A stretch of DNA of 64,000 nt, taken from assembly GCA_036785325.1 (NCBI GenBank), contig JAXIVH010000070.1, positions 438,501 through 502,500 of the forward strand. The letters run 5' to 3'. This DNA is from Urophycis tenuis. Taxonomy: Eukaryota > Chordata > Actinopteri > Gadiformes > Phycidae. The notes below the pieces were generated by a model that was not told the origin of the DNA, ran no database searches, and was given only the letters and a program-made list of their open reading frames with translations. Position numbers and translations under genes: made by a program. Shown here piece by piece: positions 30,955-41,700 of this stretch. The first letter of the stretch is position 1, and each line of letters starts with the position of its first letter.

Positions 30955-32640
30955 TCTAAAACAGGAAAGGAAAACAAAGACAACACAATTTTGTCAGTGA
31001 AAGGGAAACTACATACCTTGATTGGAATGGACGAGTGAGGACCACCAGGGAAGTCTTGACTCATCATTGTCTGTGGAACAGGATATAGTGGATTAGGCTA
31101 CTTATTTTATTTGGGTTGTTTTATTTTTGGGTTATTTTAACAGCATGTTTTGTATAGGGAGATTTATTATTATTATTATTATGTTATTGTTGTTATTATA
31201 GGGTGAACATTGGTAAAGTGGGACAATTTGTGAAATTTCATATTGATTACGTCACATGGATATCCAAGTCGGCCATGTTGATTACGTCACATGCACAAAT
31301 GTGAACAGCAGCGTTTTTACCATACACAGTCAAATAAAGGTTTTTACTGACCGTAGACTAACGTTATGGCGGTAAGTGAAAAATACATACTTTTATGCTC
31401 ATAACGACATTACTTCGTTGACCCTGTCGCACAATGATGCACTGGTTAAAATATCTATGACATTTGATGTTACTTGCATGTTGTATAACGTAAGATAGAT
31501 AGATACGGTAGATAAAAGCAGTGTTATCTTGTCAATTTAACTTTAGCTGGCGATAGCTTTTTCCAACCGCATGCAAAGATGTATCTTGTGAAATTGAGTT
31601 CATGCTGTGTTTGTCCCGCTGTACAAAACTACACGTATATTTCCCGTTTCAAACATTTATGCAAGATTAGTGTGAGCTTGACTGAGTAGCCTTTCGCTGC
31701 AGCCTGCGGCCTTTCGACGTTTGAGCATGTGGCCGACTTGGATGTGGGCGGAGTTGGATATCCAACAGCGAAAGGCCGCAGGCTGCAGCAACAAGTACTT
31801 TGCTTGACTGTTGATGCATGGTTAAGTGATTCGAGTATGACGGTAAAGTGAACCCGTTGGAAATAGCTCTGTCTTGTCCTTCAATCTTTTCTAATACTTA
31901 TACTAGTCATTTCAAGTCTTGTACAGAACAGATCACAATAGCCTTACAGAAGTGTCATGTTTTTTTTTTTCTCCAGTCTTCATGTGAGCTATTCTCAGAC
32001 TCCTGAATGAAGTGCTGCGGAGAAGCACAACCTAGCAAAGGAACGGACGCCATCAATTCACTACAATGGGGAGTTATCCGAATTTCTTGTAGTAGCCATG
32101 ATGACTTGAGGTAAGTTTAGATAAGTTAACTTTAGTTAATACTGTATTAAAACGTTGGACCAATATCGATACGTCCTTGGACTGATTAGCGTTATCCTAC
32201 TTCAATCAGCCACTTGATATCTATCTAGTGTTCATGGAAGTGCTGCATTTTGACTGTTTAATGGGTATTGGCTAACGTTAGTTCGCTATGAAAACTCGAT
32301 TGCCTCAGTAACTTAGCCCAAGGGACTCGTACACTCTACATTCAACATTCATCGTAAATGCCAATTTTAAGGTTATTCGTGACATTTATCTACATGTCAT
32401 GTGTTATAGTGCGCCATCAGTGTGTGATTGTGTAATGTTAACATTAGTTTGAGCAGTGAAGTTAACGTTACCGTTTATAAATGAGCTTGCGCAACCATCT
32501 TAAATAACTGTTAACGTTGACGTGTAATAGCTAACGTTAACATTAGCCAACTTTAACTGTAACAGCATCTTAAAAACAAGTCACTCACCTTTTGAGTAAT
32601 ACGATGAAATCTGATCTATGTAAGACTACCTAAAGTTATC
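30955..32640. other. non-coding, start of ISL2EU-like copy 3 probable
   Basis: No confirmed gene. A short ATGGCG|GTAAGTG at 31364 and an acceptor-like T-run with ccag at 31975 might be 5' exons of the YqaJ gene at 32667. Many gttaacgtta-like motifs occur at 32,100-32,560. The left end of copy 3 was not found. Confidence 0.3.
31696..31789. repeat. hairpin with 21-bp perfect arms
   Basis: GCTGCAGCCTGCGGCCTTTC (31696-31716, 21 bp with the next base) is perfectly inverted at 31769-31789; the loop is 52 bp and contains the palindrome tggatatcca. A related tggatatccaagtcggccatg occurs at 31258, in opposite orientation to its partner at 31723-31765. Confidence 0.75.
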
Positions 32641-32666
32641 TAACTTTAGGTAGTCTTACATAGGTA

Positions 32667-33483
32667 GTGTATTTCACTGGTGTGAAATACATCCCCACTG
32701 AATTTGGGAATCTCCCATTTGGATCACCCCTCACATATCAGACCCTAACCACCCCTGATCTCTCAAAAGATTTGCCCACTTTTAAATTTCCCACACAGCC
32801 ATCTGATTACTCTTACGTTTTGCCCAAAGTTTCATCTGAAATATACGACATTCAAAATTTCCTCTGACCAAGCTCTACAATTAGAGGAAGAAACAAGGCT
32901 CCAAAACTATAGCAAATTATGGCACGACGTACGATCTCAACGGCAAACCGCCTCAAATTTCAAACAAATCTATTCCCGGCGAGCAGATTTTGAGTCTCTT
33001 GTCTCTGTGTTACAGAAGAAAACGATCCAAACCAAAGTCATGAAAAGAGGAATTGAGTTAGAGCCAGTGGCTGCAAAATTATATTCTGACATCACAGGTA
33101 ATGAGATTTTCCCCTGTGGGTTTGTAATTAACATCAATGCACCCCATCTAGGATGCACACCTGACCGAAGAGTCACTGACCTGAATTCGGATCCCTGCCA
33201 TGGCCTCCTCGAAATAAAATGCCCAAATCAAGAGTCTTATGCAAACTGCTCATACCTGAGAACAGTGGATGGAACCTTCTCCCTCAAGGATGGCCACGAA
33301 TACTACTTACAAGTTATGGGACAGATGGCTCTTACAGGAGCAAAATGGTGTGACTTTTTTGTAATGTGCAAGGAGGACTACCATCTGGAGAGAGTGCACT
33401 TTGATGCGGTGTTTTGGAAAAACATGAAAACCACACTTGATCAGTTCTTTTTTGAGTATTTCTTGCCCACTCTTGGCTATTAA
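32667..33483 (+). pseudogene. YqaJ-type exonuclease, copy 3, one frameshift
   Basis: The first frame (32667-32850: YFTGVKYIPTEFGNLPFG, SYVLPKVSSEIYDIQ) passes after a shift near 32855 into the second, which is open to 33483: SSDQALQLEEETRL, WHDVRSQRQTASNFKQIYSR, GIELEPVAAKLY, HLGCTPDRRV, GLLEIKCPNQ, YYLQVMGQMALTGAKWCDFF. The YqaJ catalytic pattern is present (Asp in CTPD, ExK in LEIKC, Gln in QVMGQ). Compared with copy 2 the usual DG after TP is DR. It converges on the THAP transposase gene at 33720-35228, with 237 bp between the stops. Only the one frameshift is seen, so the gene was lost recently, or the frames belong to separate exons that I misread. Confidence 0.65.
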
Positions 33484-33719
33484 GTGGCCACAGCTCCATT
33501 GTTATGTACATACACGTTATAATTAAAAATGTATTTCTTCATCTGTGGCTATTCACCTTATTGATGTCCGTGTTGTAAGCCAATGTAGCATCAACATTTA
33601 AAGCCAAAGTTTAAAGGCATTACAAGTAAAAGAACTACATTGTGTTGCTTTAGAATCTATTCAGTTTATTTCATTTCCTGTTAGGAATGTGAAATGTCAT
33701 GACTGACATAACTCTATGG

Positions 33720-35228
33720 CTAAAAGAGTGGTCCTTGAAAATTGGTCAGCATGGCACAAACAAACCATAGTTGGTTGACAGTCCCCGACAGAGAAAGGGG
33801 AAGGACTCCATCAAACACATGATATTGCTTAATTCTCCCTATAGCTCTCTCTACATGTATTCTGAGTCTGGCAATTTGTTGTGTTGTGGTGACTTCCTCC
33901 CTGGTGAACTGTCTCCTCTGATCAAGAAATGGTGGCACAACAAGTGAAGCATTTATAGGTGACAACAGATCTCCAATAAGGAAACCCTTGTCTACCATTA
34001 CCTCATCCCCCTCCTCAAGTAGTGACAAGATGCCTGACTGTTTGGTAATCTGCTTGTCAGAGATCGATCCCTCATAGAGACTGCTAACAAATGTTATCTC
34101 ACCAGAAGGACACACACACATTATAGTATACCATGTATGCTGCTGCTTCAAGCTGAAACGGGATGCCTTGAGGATGGTGTTCTCCTGCGTAAGACGGGAG
34201 ATCTCCTGCCGTGCTGCTTCTAGCTGCTCCTCCAGTGACTGAGAAGGTTCAGCATAGTCATGGTCAGGGTAGGGTGCTTGCTTAACGGCTTGGTCTGCAC
34301 TATAGGAAAAAATGACAAATCAAAAAGGTTCAGTTCCAATTGCATGTGTATCACACTGTATAGTATACCATGTATGCTGCTGCAGTGAATTTTCATTAAT
34401 GAAGATTACATGTAGGCTTACCCTGCTGCTACATAATGTCTTATGTAGCAGCTGTGTGATATTTTGCAAGATGGACATGGCATTATGCTTTATAAGTGTC
34501 TTACTCAGTGTCAACTCCAGCCAGGCCTACACTTGCATATTCTGTCTCTCCAGCAGGATCATAGCTGTGTATGTAATAATAAAATATTAATTCTTGCAAA
34601 ACTACTATGAATCAACACTTTGTGACATGTAGACCAACCAGTAGACCTTGGCTAAACATGACATTAGGAGACGTGTGAAACTAATTGAATTAACTAACCT
34701 CTCTCCCTCTCTAGTTCTTGTTGATCTTATATGACAACTTTTTGTCCAAGCGAACAGCTGAGGGACACTTCCTGGCAGCAGGCACGTTTTACCAGCATCA
34801 TGATGCACAAAACACTCCTTAGTGAAATGTTTGGAGCAAATCTTTGTGTTGGACGTAATCTGCACGAACAACACACAACAGCCTGCCCGTTAGCTGCAGT
34901 TACAGTTACCAGGGCTTTCCCTGAAGTCTGCAACGGACAAGCTAGGCTACTGCTTGAGACGTGACATTTATGGAGGCTGTTCACATTGTCCTCCCATACA
35001 TAAATAAAAGGACATGTTTGCGGCTGATCTAACAAGTAGCATAACGTTACGTTGGCTAGCTAGATAAAAATGATCACTTACCTGGAAAAATGTACCGATG
35101 TCTCTCCTAATTTTTGTAATCCATTCTCTCCTCAGTCTGGGGTCTGTCGGGAACCGGTGGAACGAAAGTATTTTGTCTTTTTCCCGTCGTTTGTAGGAAT
35201 TAAACCCAGGCACACAACAGTAAGACAT
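33720..35228 (-). CDS. THAP-DDE transposase, copy 3, internally deleted but in frame
   Basis: Four exons with GT-AG borders and matching phases: 35228-35082, 34859-34699, 34564-34505 and 34299-33720, in total 948 nt and 315 residues without a stop (497 in copy 2). The THAP finger is spread over exons 1-2 (CCVPGF, REWITKIRRDIG, KICSKHFTKECF, VPQLFAW), but the second Cys ligand is Phe (CVPGF, where copy 1 has CVPGC). Exon 4 starts with a coiled coil (SLEEQLEAARQEISRLTQEN) and jumps at KASRFSLKQQHTW straight to CPSGEITFVSSLYEGSISDK. The whole HTH region and the first catalytic Asp are missing. The second Asp (EVMVDKGFLIGD) and the Glu (RIHVERAIGRIKQY) remain. It cannot be a normal transposase. 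A THAP protein without catalysis could act as a repressor, but that is speculation. Confidence 0.7.
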
Positions 35229-35457
35229 AGCCTATTCGCGAATAGCTACAAACAGATACAACCCGCGACATCCATGCAACTGTAACTGTAGTTCTAACTG
35301 TTTTCAGAACTGAACTTCCCACCCTGAGCTTGACGTCATAGAAAGATAGCGGCCCTGTGAATATGGTGAATGACGCAATCTTCTCTTTTCACAGAAAGGA
35401 CGGCGGACTCGAGAGCGCAGAGCATGGTCAATGTGCATGGCCTCCAGGAGATGTGTT
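35229..35457. other. non-coding, probable right flank of copy 3
   Basis: No gene. The right end of the ISL2EU-like copy 3 should be here but I found no TIR. Confidence 0.25.
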
Positions 35458-35655
35458 TTAATTCTTAAAATTACAGCTTGTGCGTGCAATGTTCTTGAAA
35501 TATTGATGTTTGGCCTCAAAACATAGACAAGAAACATGGATCAGTGGGCCATAAGCCATCAGAAGTCTGGGGTAATGCAATAAGTAATGCATTTTTGGAG
35601 TATGTGCCCCAGGAAATACATCTTCAATGAGGGAAAGAAAAGTTGTGATCATCAA
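35458..35655 (-). pseudogene. fragment of a TE-associated protein
   Basis: Minus frame: TTFLSLIEDVFPGAHTPKMH, YLLHYPRLLMAYGPLIHVSC, FEAKHQYFKNIARTSCNFKN, stop. The pattern PKMHYLxHYPRLxxxxGPL followed by RFExKHxYFK is common in uncharacterised fish proteins that I believe are transposon-derived, but I cannot name the element. Only this exon-sized piece is left. Confidence 0.45.
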
Positions 35656-36185
35656 GGTAACCAGCTTTTTTTGACAATGGGGGTCATAATGATGTCACCG
35701 ATCCCTCTTAGACAGAGGTACACATCCCATGCAGGACAGTCAAGAATTTGATTGCCAATCATCTGGCAGCAACCTAAATAGGGTCTACTTCTCTGAGGCA
35801 GTGCCCGGAAGATGTTCACCAGGTCTTAATACCTGATCAGGTATGGGTGGGGGCTTGCTGAATGGGAGGAAAATGTTGAATTTCATAATTTAGCTGTGCC
35901 AATTTAATTTGTTTTGTCTCTCACAAGCTGTCCTAATACTAGGGTCAAAATAGCGGGGATGATTTCCTCAAGATGATCGTGCATGATAATTGTCAGATTA
36001 ATTGACAATGAAAAAAATCGTTAATTGCAGCCCTATTGGTAATGTAACACCTGACCATGTCATTAAAACCAAGTCCTCTACTGTGGATAATGTATACAAT
36101 GTAAGATGGGCCACTGTCTTGTTGTTGAAACTGCACATGCAGAGGCTTTTCCAGTGTTCATGAAGATCTTATTTTATTACTTTTA
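35656..36185. other. non-coding
   Basis: No feature recognised. Confidence 0.3.
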
Positions 36186-36330
36186 TGCTACTTTTATTTT
36201 TTATTACTTTTGTTTTTCATCACTTTTCCTTCTGATGTCATTATTGTTGTAGTGTACAGCACTTTGGGAACCTTGTGTTTGTTTAAATTGTGCTCTATAA
36301 ATAAAGTGGATTGGATTGAAGATCTGCCGT
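36186..36330 (+). repeat. LINE/SINE 3' tail
   Basis: The string agcactttgggaacctt, then ttgtgctctataaataaa and gtggattggattg, is a typical 3' end of a teleost non-LTR element, here severely 5'-truncated. Family not assigned. Confidence 0.5.
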
Positions 36331-37012
36331 CTTTTCTCAGAGTAATTTTCAAGGTGAGTTTGGCTTTCATGTGCTTGATTGATGATTATGCAACAACAAC
36401 AATCAAAAGATGTCCATATGCTATCTTTTTGCCCCCCAATATTTGTTTTTGTGTTGAGCACAAGACATAAGTTCCGATTTCTCTTAATTGTCAGCAGAAG
36501 AATCCCCCCCCCCCCCACAAGAACTCCGGGTTAGATATTAGAGTATTCAAGATCATTATTTCATAAAGCTGTTTATGGAGTATAATGCTGAAATGAGCAG
36601 GTGACCCCAAACTTCTTATGAACAGTAGGCCTAGTCAGTGTTGGGAAGTGTAGCCTATTCGGTTACAGAATACATGCCCCAAAATGTAGGCTAATTTGTG
36701 ACGTATTCCCATTACATTAGCCTACTCAATCTAAGTAACATATTCTAAATACTTGGATTAGGCCTACATCAGCGCTGTATTACATTTTATCAGGTGAATT
36801 TCAGAGATTGTAAGACCCACATGTGATGCAAAAGCCCACTTCTCAACTTCATTGGATAAACTAATGCAACAGTATTTCCATTGTGTCAAAGAACATAGAA
36901 ACAGTAAATATGTGTTTATGCACAAAATTTGATTTAAAAAAGCCCAGACATTCATATGAAAAATTATTATTTCATATTAGGCCTATGAAAAAGTATTCAA
37001 AAAGTAGGCCTA

Positions 37013-37020
<8 letters not shown>
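36331..37020. other. non-coding
   Basis: No gene. A run of C at 36506-36517 and several tgtaggc/taggccta words that are also common elsewhere in this genome. Confidence 0.3.

Positions 37021-37104
<84 letters not shown>
37021..37104. repeat. (TA)n-(GA)n microsatellite
   Basis: 37025-37066 is (TA)n and 37067-37103 is (GA)n, a compound microsatellite. Confidence 0.95.
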
Positions 37105-37106
<2 letters not shown>

Positions 37107-37109
37107 CTA

Positions 37110-37318
37110 TGTAATAATTAATGCCAGAGGTTCCCCTAGGAACCTTTGAATTCAATGAAGTTCCTCAAGGAACTGACTCCTACACTGAGAAATGTCCTGG
37201 GTTCCTCCAAGAACCTCTAAGAGCATTGAGGAACAGTTGAGTTCTTAAAGGAACCACTAGGTTCTTGGAGTAGCTTAAAGGTTCCTCAAAGAACTACTCA
37301 ATTTTTACAGTCTACAGT
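37110..37318. repeat. possible CACTA terminal segment
   Basis: Read on the minus strand from 37318 it starts CACTGTAGACTGTAAAAATT and then has repeated GGTTCCT/AGGAACC words in both directions. CACTG at the very end and subterminal repeats fit a CACTA/EnSpm terminus. No matching left end was found. Confidence 0.35.
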
Positions 37319-37708
37319 GTCCTTCTCCAAAGTAAAACTAACATAATTTCTGAATGTGTATTACACCTGCAAATTGGCAGATGCTTGTGGTTATGTAGGT
37401 TCCAGTAGGTCCTTGTGGTCCATTGGGCACAAATGTTATACAATATGCAATACAGAAATTCACTTTGCAAACATTTTTTTCTACACCTGCCTAACCAGGG
37501 AATTAATCGGCAAAACGTCGCATTGCCGATGGTCGGGGTTAGGTTGGCAAACCATCGGCAAGCCATGGCAAGTCTTTTCTGCCGCTCTTTTGCCGATCTA
37601 AAACCGACCTATTTGTCATGACGATTGCAAGGCAAAAAAAGCCGCCGACGTTTTGCTGATGGTGCCGCCCAATAGCCGACGTCGGCAAGATGCAGCGTGC
37701 TGTCTGGG

Positions 37709-37995
37709 TATGTTCGGACACGAGCTGCAGCCACTTTAGCATCCATTTTTGCTTGCATCACTTTTAGCCTAATTTTCTCTTCCTCTAATTTCAGGTCAAC
37801 TTCTGCTTGTTTTTGCTTCAATTGAACAGTCATTTGTGATTCATGGAGTTTCCATTCACTTTCAAGCTTATGAAGTTTAGTTTGTTGAGCTTGTATCTCC
37901 TGCATAGAATTTACTTGTTCCAATTTAGCTGCGAGGTCTGCTTCTGCATCTGCTCGCTTACTTGCTGCTTTGGAGATAACTGACATGTTGTCCAC
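37709..37995 (-). mobile_element. BEL/Pao gag N-terminus
   Basis: Minus frame from 37995 (or Met at 37986): SVISKAASKRADAEADLAAK, a long coiled coil rich in Lys, Glu and Gln (about residues 20-85, KLHKLESEWKLHESQM, KIRLKVMQAKMDAKVAAA), ending at the border with the 12.4-kb element. A coiled-coil start is normal for BEL/Pao gag. The sequence then continues at 25315 on the other side of the insertion. I cannot show an unbroken frame across this join: a one- or two-base indel is present. Confidence 0.6.
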
Positions 37996-38799
37996 ATTTT
38001 CAGAGAAGACAGAGACACAGATTTGACAATGATTAGCAGGTTTTGCATGTTGTTCATAAAAGGGCCTAGCCTATAATAGTGTATGATAATACGTTTTTTT
38101 TATCTTTATTCTGCATGATAATAAGTTAGCCCAATACTTTTTTTTTTTTTAAGTTGTTACAGGTCACTTCGTCTTCCGGTCTGTCTGCCGTCATTAATAA
38201 ATGAGAACCAAAAAAGAAAAAAGGAATTTACAAAATCCAAATTTGGGCCATTATTTGATTTTGTTTTTTTTGTTTTTTTTGGTTTAAAACGAAAAAAGGA
38301 AAAGAGGGCACTGTTTCTGGTTTTTCGTATTTTGGTTTTTGACAGAAACTGGGATTATACTTTGATACCTGGACCTTTGCTGTGTGTGTGTGTGTGTCAC
38401 ACACACACCAACAGTGGTGTCTATATGGCTCAGTATACTAACTAGAGTGTACGTGTGTACGAGTGTACCTGTGAAAGAACACACTAAAAGTTTAGTGCCA
38501 CACAAACATGCTGCATGAAACACTTAGAGTACATTAGACATGGTTCAATTCGTGCTTGTCCAATTCCTCGTCTTATCTGGATTATATTTTGTTTTTGAGA
38601 TGGTGCATCTCAAAATCTGAGTGACATAACATTGAACTTGACTGAGTATAACGTGTGATAAAGAACTCTCTGTCTCTCTCTCTCTCCTCACCATTGGGTT
38701 GTTTTCCTCTCTCCCTGCCTTTGTGTCACCTTAATTAATGAACATGATTGAAGACGTCTTACAAAAGAGGAAATAAATATTTGTCAATTGAGAAATTAC
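37996..38799. other. non-coding between BEL/Pao and the USP gene
   Basis: T- and A-rich, with short GT and CT repeats (38383-38407, 38671-38687). I looked here for the missing 3' exons of the USP gene and for the 5' LTR, and found neither. Confidence 0.35.
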
Positions 38800-41700
38800 C
38801 AGTTTTTACTTCACGCTTGACTATGTCTGAGCTGAAATAATCCCTGCACACACAATGCTGAAGTAGTTTACGAGCTTTAACACGTTGTTGTGTGACAACG
38901 ATACCTTGGCCATAGGAGAGGGTCAGTCTGGATCCCTGGCCTTGGTCTCCAACCTGCTCTTCGTTCTGAAACAAACATCCAGATGGAAATATCACATTTA
39001 CCCACAGGAGTCCGGAAACAATGACAATCACTGTACTTGAATCAATGTCACATTTTTCATCATTTATTTTCCTGTGTTTATAGAATTTTCATTTTGTATG
39101 GTTTGGCTGTTTTTATTTATATAATTTCAAACATTTTTTAATTGTATTTTTGCACTTTTATGTTCATCTGGGAATGCATGGAGAGAAAACAATTATTCCA
39201 CCAGACCACGCTGAGTGGTGGATGTGGGGTCTCACCTGGTGATGGATGTGGGGTCTCACCTGGTGGTGGATGTGGGGGCAGCCAGCAGGTGTCCCTGGTG
39301 GTCTAGAGTGGACCAGCTCCCTGCACAGGACCACCGCATCCTTCACTTTCTCCAGAGTCCAGCTGGGAGTGAACCTGAAGCGCTTCTGTTGGACCACCAG
39401 AACACTGCAGAGACAAGACGGAGAGATGATGTAGACGAGATGGACCAAGAGGAGGACCAATACAGCATACAGGACTTATAGAAACATGAGGCCTGAATTA
39501 GACAAGATCTTACAGCTTTATCTCGCAACAAGTCTTTTCAGGTAAAATACATGAAAATAAACCCTGGTCATTTACTGTCGCTCACTGTTGAGTGTTGACA
39601 GTTTGTCACTCACTTGGGCAACGTCAGGAAAGACCACTGCTGGAAAGACAGCTGGTCTCCACAGTGGCAGCGATACTCCTACACACACACACACACACAG
39701 GCAAGGAGGAGACGGCTTGTTTGACTCACACAGGATGACAACAAATTTATAAATGACAACTTTATGCATTTCTTATTGATGACAATTTAAACATGCACTT
39801 TGGATTTTGTTTTCATTTATTTTATTTGATGCATTGTGTATATAGGTGTATTGTGTGTGTATGTATTAATACATGTATTTGAATATTACCATTTGTTTAT
39901 CCTTTTTCTCATTGTATTCTTATATCCTCTTATTTAATTTTTTTGTGTCATTTCAATGACTAAAGTGTTAGGACGCCCAAAGCATTTGACACAACATGTA
40001 TGTACAAGTGAAGATGTGACCCACCATGAGGTACTGCTGCAGGGCCTGGCTCACTGAGCCTCCAGACACCAGGTCCACGGCCAGGTTGGTGAAGTCCTCC
40101 AACTTGTAGGACTGATCTCCACATCTGCACGAGGAGACAAACACACACATTCACACACACTGGCCCAGATCAGGCCTTCCTGCTGCTGGCCAACATGATG
40201 AGGGACATATAGTGTATACATTCTATTTTACATGGTGGAATAATAATACAAAATATTATAAATAGATTTTGTTTTTTCCTTCTTTCCTTCTCTTGAATTG
40301 AAATAACTGCATGTAAATGTGTGGATCATGTTTCTTGTAGTTTCTAATATAAGCGGCATTGTGTATATAGGAGTACACAAAGAAAAGTAAATGTGCTGGT
40401 TGAGTTGAGTTGTACCCCAGGCAGGTCCTGGTGCTCATCATCTGGAAGGCCAGGTGAGCATCCACAGGCCAGGTGTAGCTACTGCCCATGCTCAGAGCTG
40501 CTGACCTCAGCTCAGCGGACAGAGTCCTCACCTTGCCCAGCATACAGGTGAGGAACTCATGGGCATCCTATTAAAACACACACACACACACAAACAAGCA
40601 CATAAAGACATGCAGAGAAACAAACATGTATGCAGCAAAAAAAAAAATTTCAAGGTGACTTTGAAACATGTTGCGTGATGTTGACAGAAGTCTGTGTTTT
40701 TAAGCTTTGGTAGAGGACTCACTTTCTGCCCATTGTCCTCAAACTCAGGGGCTTGAAGAGAAAGACTCTTCTTGAAGGAGCCTAGGATGCTCCTCTCGTA
40801 GCCAGAGTCTCCAGAGTACCTGGACACCCCGATGGCCACAAAGCCCCTGGAGAGGAGATAGGATCACGTCATGTTGGATCTCGCTTGATGTGTTTTTGTG
40901 TGTGTGTCTGTGTGGGAGTGGGTATGTCTGTGTACCTGATGAGTTTGGCAGATGCGACTGAACTCCAGACTCTGTGCTGAGAGTGAATCTCCTGGCTGAA
41001 TGTCTTCAGCGTCAGGAGACTCTGCACAGCGGAGTTCAGATAACACGTCTGCCCGAGGTTGGGGAGCCTGAGAAACAAAACAACACAAATGTACAGGACA
41101 AATGTTTGTCTGTGTGTTTCTCCTTGCAAGGTGCCGAAGATGAAAGCATCTGCCAAATGACAAAACATAAACCTGAGAATATTCTTTAGTATTCAGATAC
41201 TATGGAGTAGTTTTAACATACTGTGTACAGTATGTTGGTGTATGTAAGGTTTTCCTTACCCCAAGCCAACTGCTGCTGTGTGAGGCTGGTGCTGGTGGGC
41301 TGCCTGCATGCTGTCTCTCCCTGGCTGGCCTCGCTGGGGGCCGACACGGGGCCCGGGGCTGGCTCTGTCGGGGTCCCAGCTTCTACAGGGCTGTCGGCAA
41401 GGACACACACACACACACACTCCATCGTCAACATGCAAATTTTTGCAGTACAGTAACAGTGTATCTGATGAGCCTCATGGCTCTGTTGAGTATTTGTATC
41501 TTTGTATGTGTTCATTAAGGTTAGGAATACATATGATTAAGTATTACATGGCGTCACTACCTGGGTCCTGGAGCAGAACAACTGGGAGGCTCCTGACCTC
41601 CATTGGCCACAACCGGTGACTTCCGGCCCAACTTCCTCTGTCATGTTGAACATAATAGAAAGTTAATTCATATATATATAGAGAGAGAGAACTTGAAATC

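Larger units (their letters stand above)
25314..37710. mobile_element. 12.4-kb element with CCCAGACAGCAC TIRs, CACTA-like genes inside
   Basis: Ends: TA, then CCCAGACAGCACACTTATG (25316); on the other strand from 37708, CCCAGACAGCACGCTGCATC. Both continue into CTTGCC(A/G)ACGTCGGC, so the TIR is about 34 bp. TA flanks both sides. Next to each end are many TGCCGA(C/T) motifs (25330-25500 and 37490-37700), like the subterminal repeats of CACTA elements. Inside are a DUF4806-type gene and a tnp2-type transposase pseudogene, then a third THAP/YqaJ pair. The BEL/Pao gag sequence lies on both sides (25315 and 37709). Whether the TIRs belong to the CACTA-like genes or to a separate carrier is not settled. 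Confidence 0.65.
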
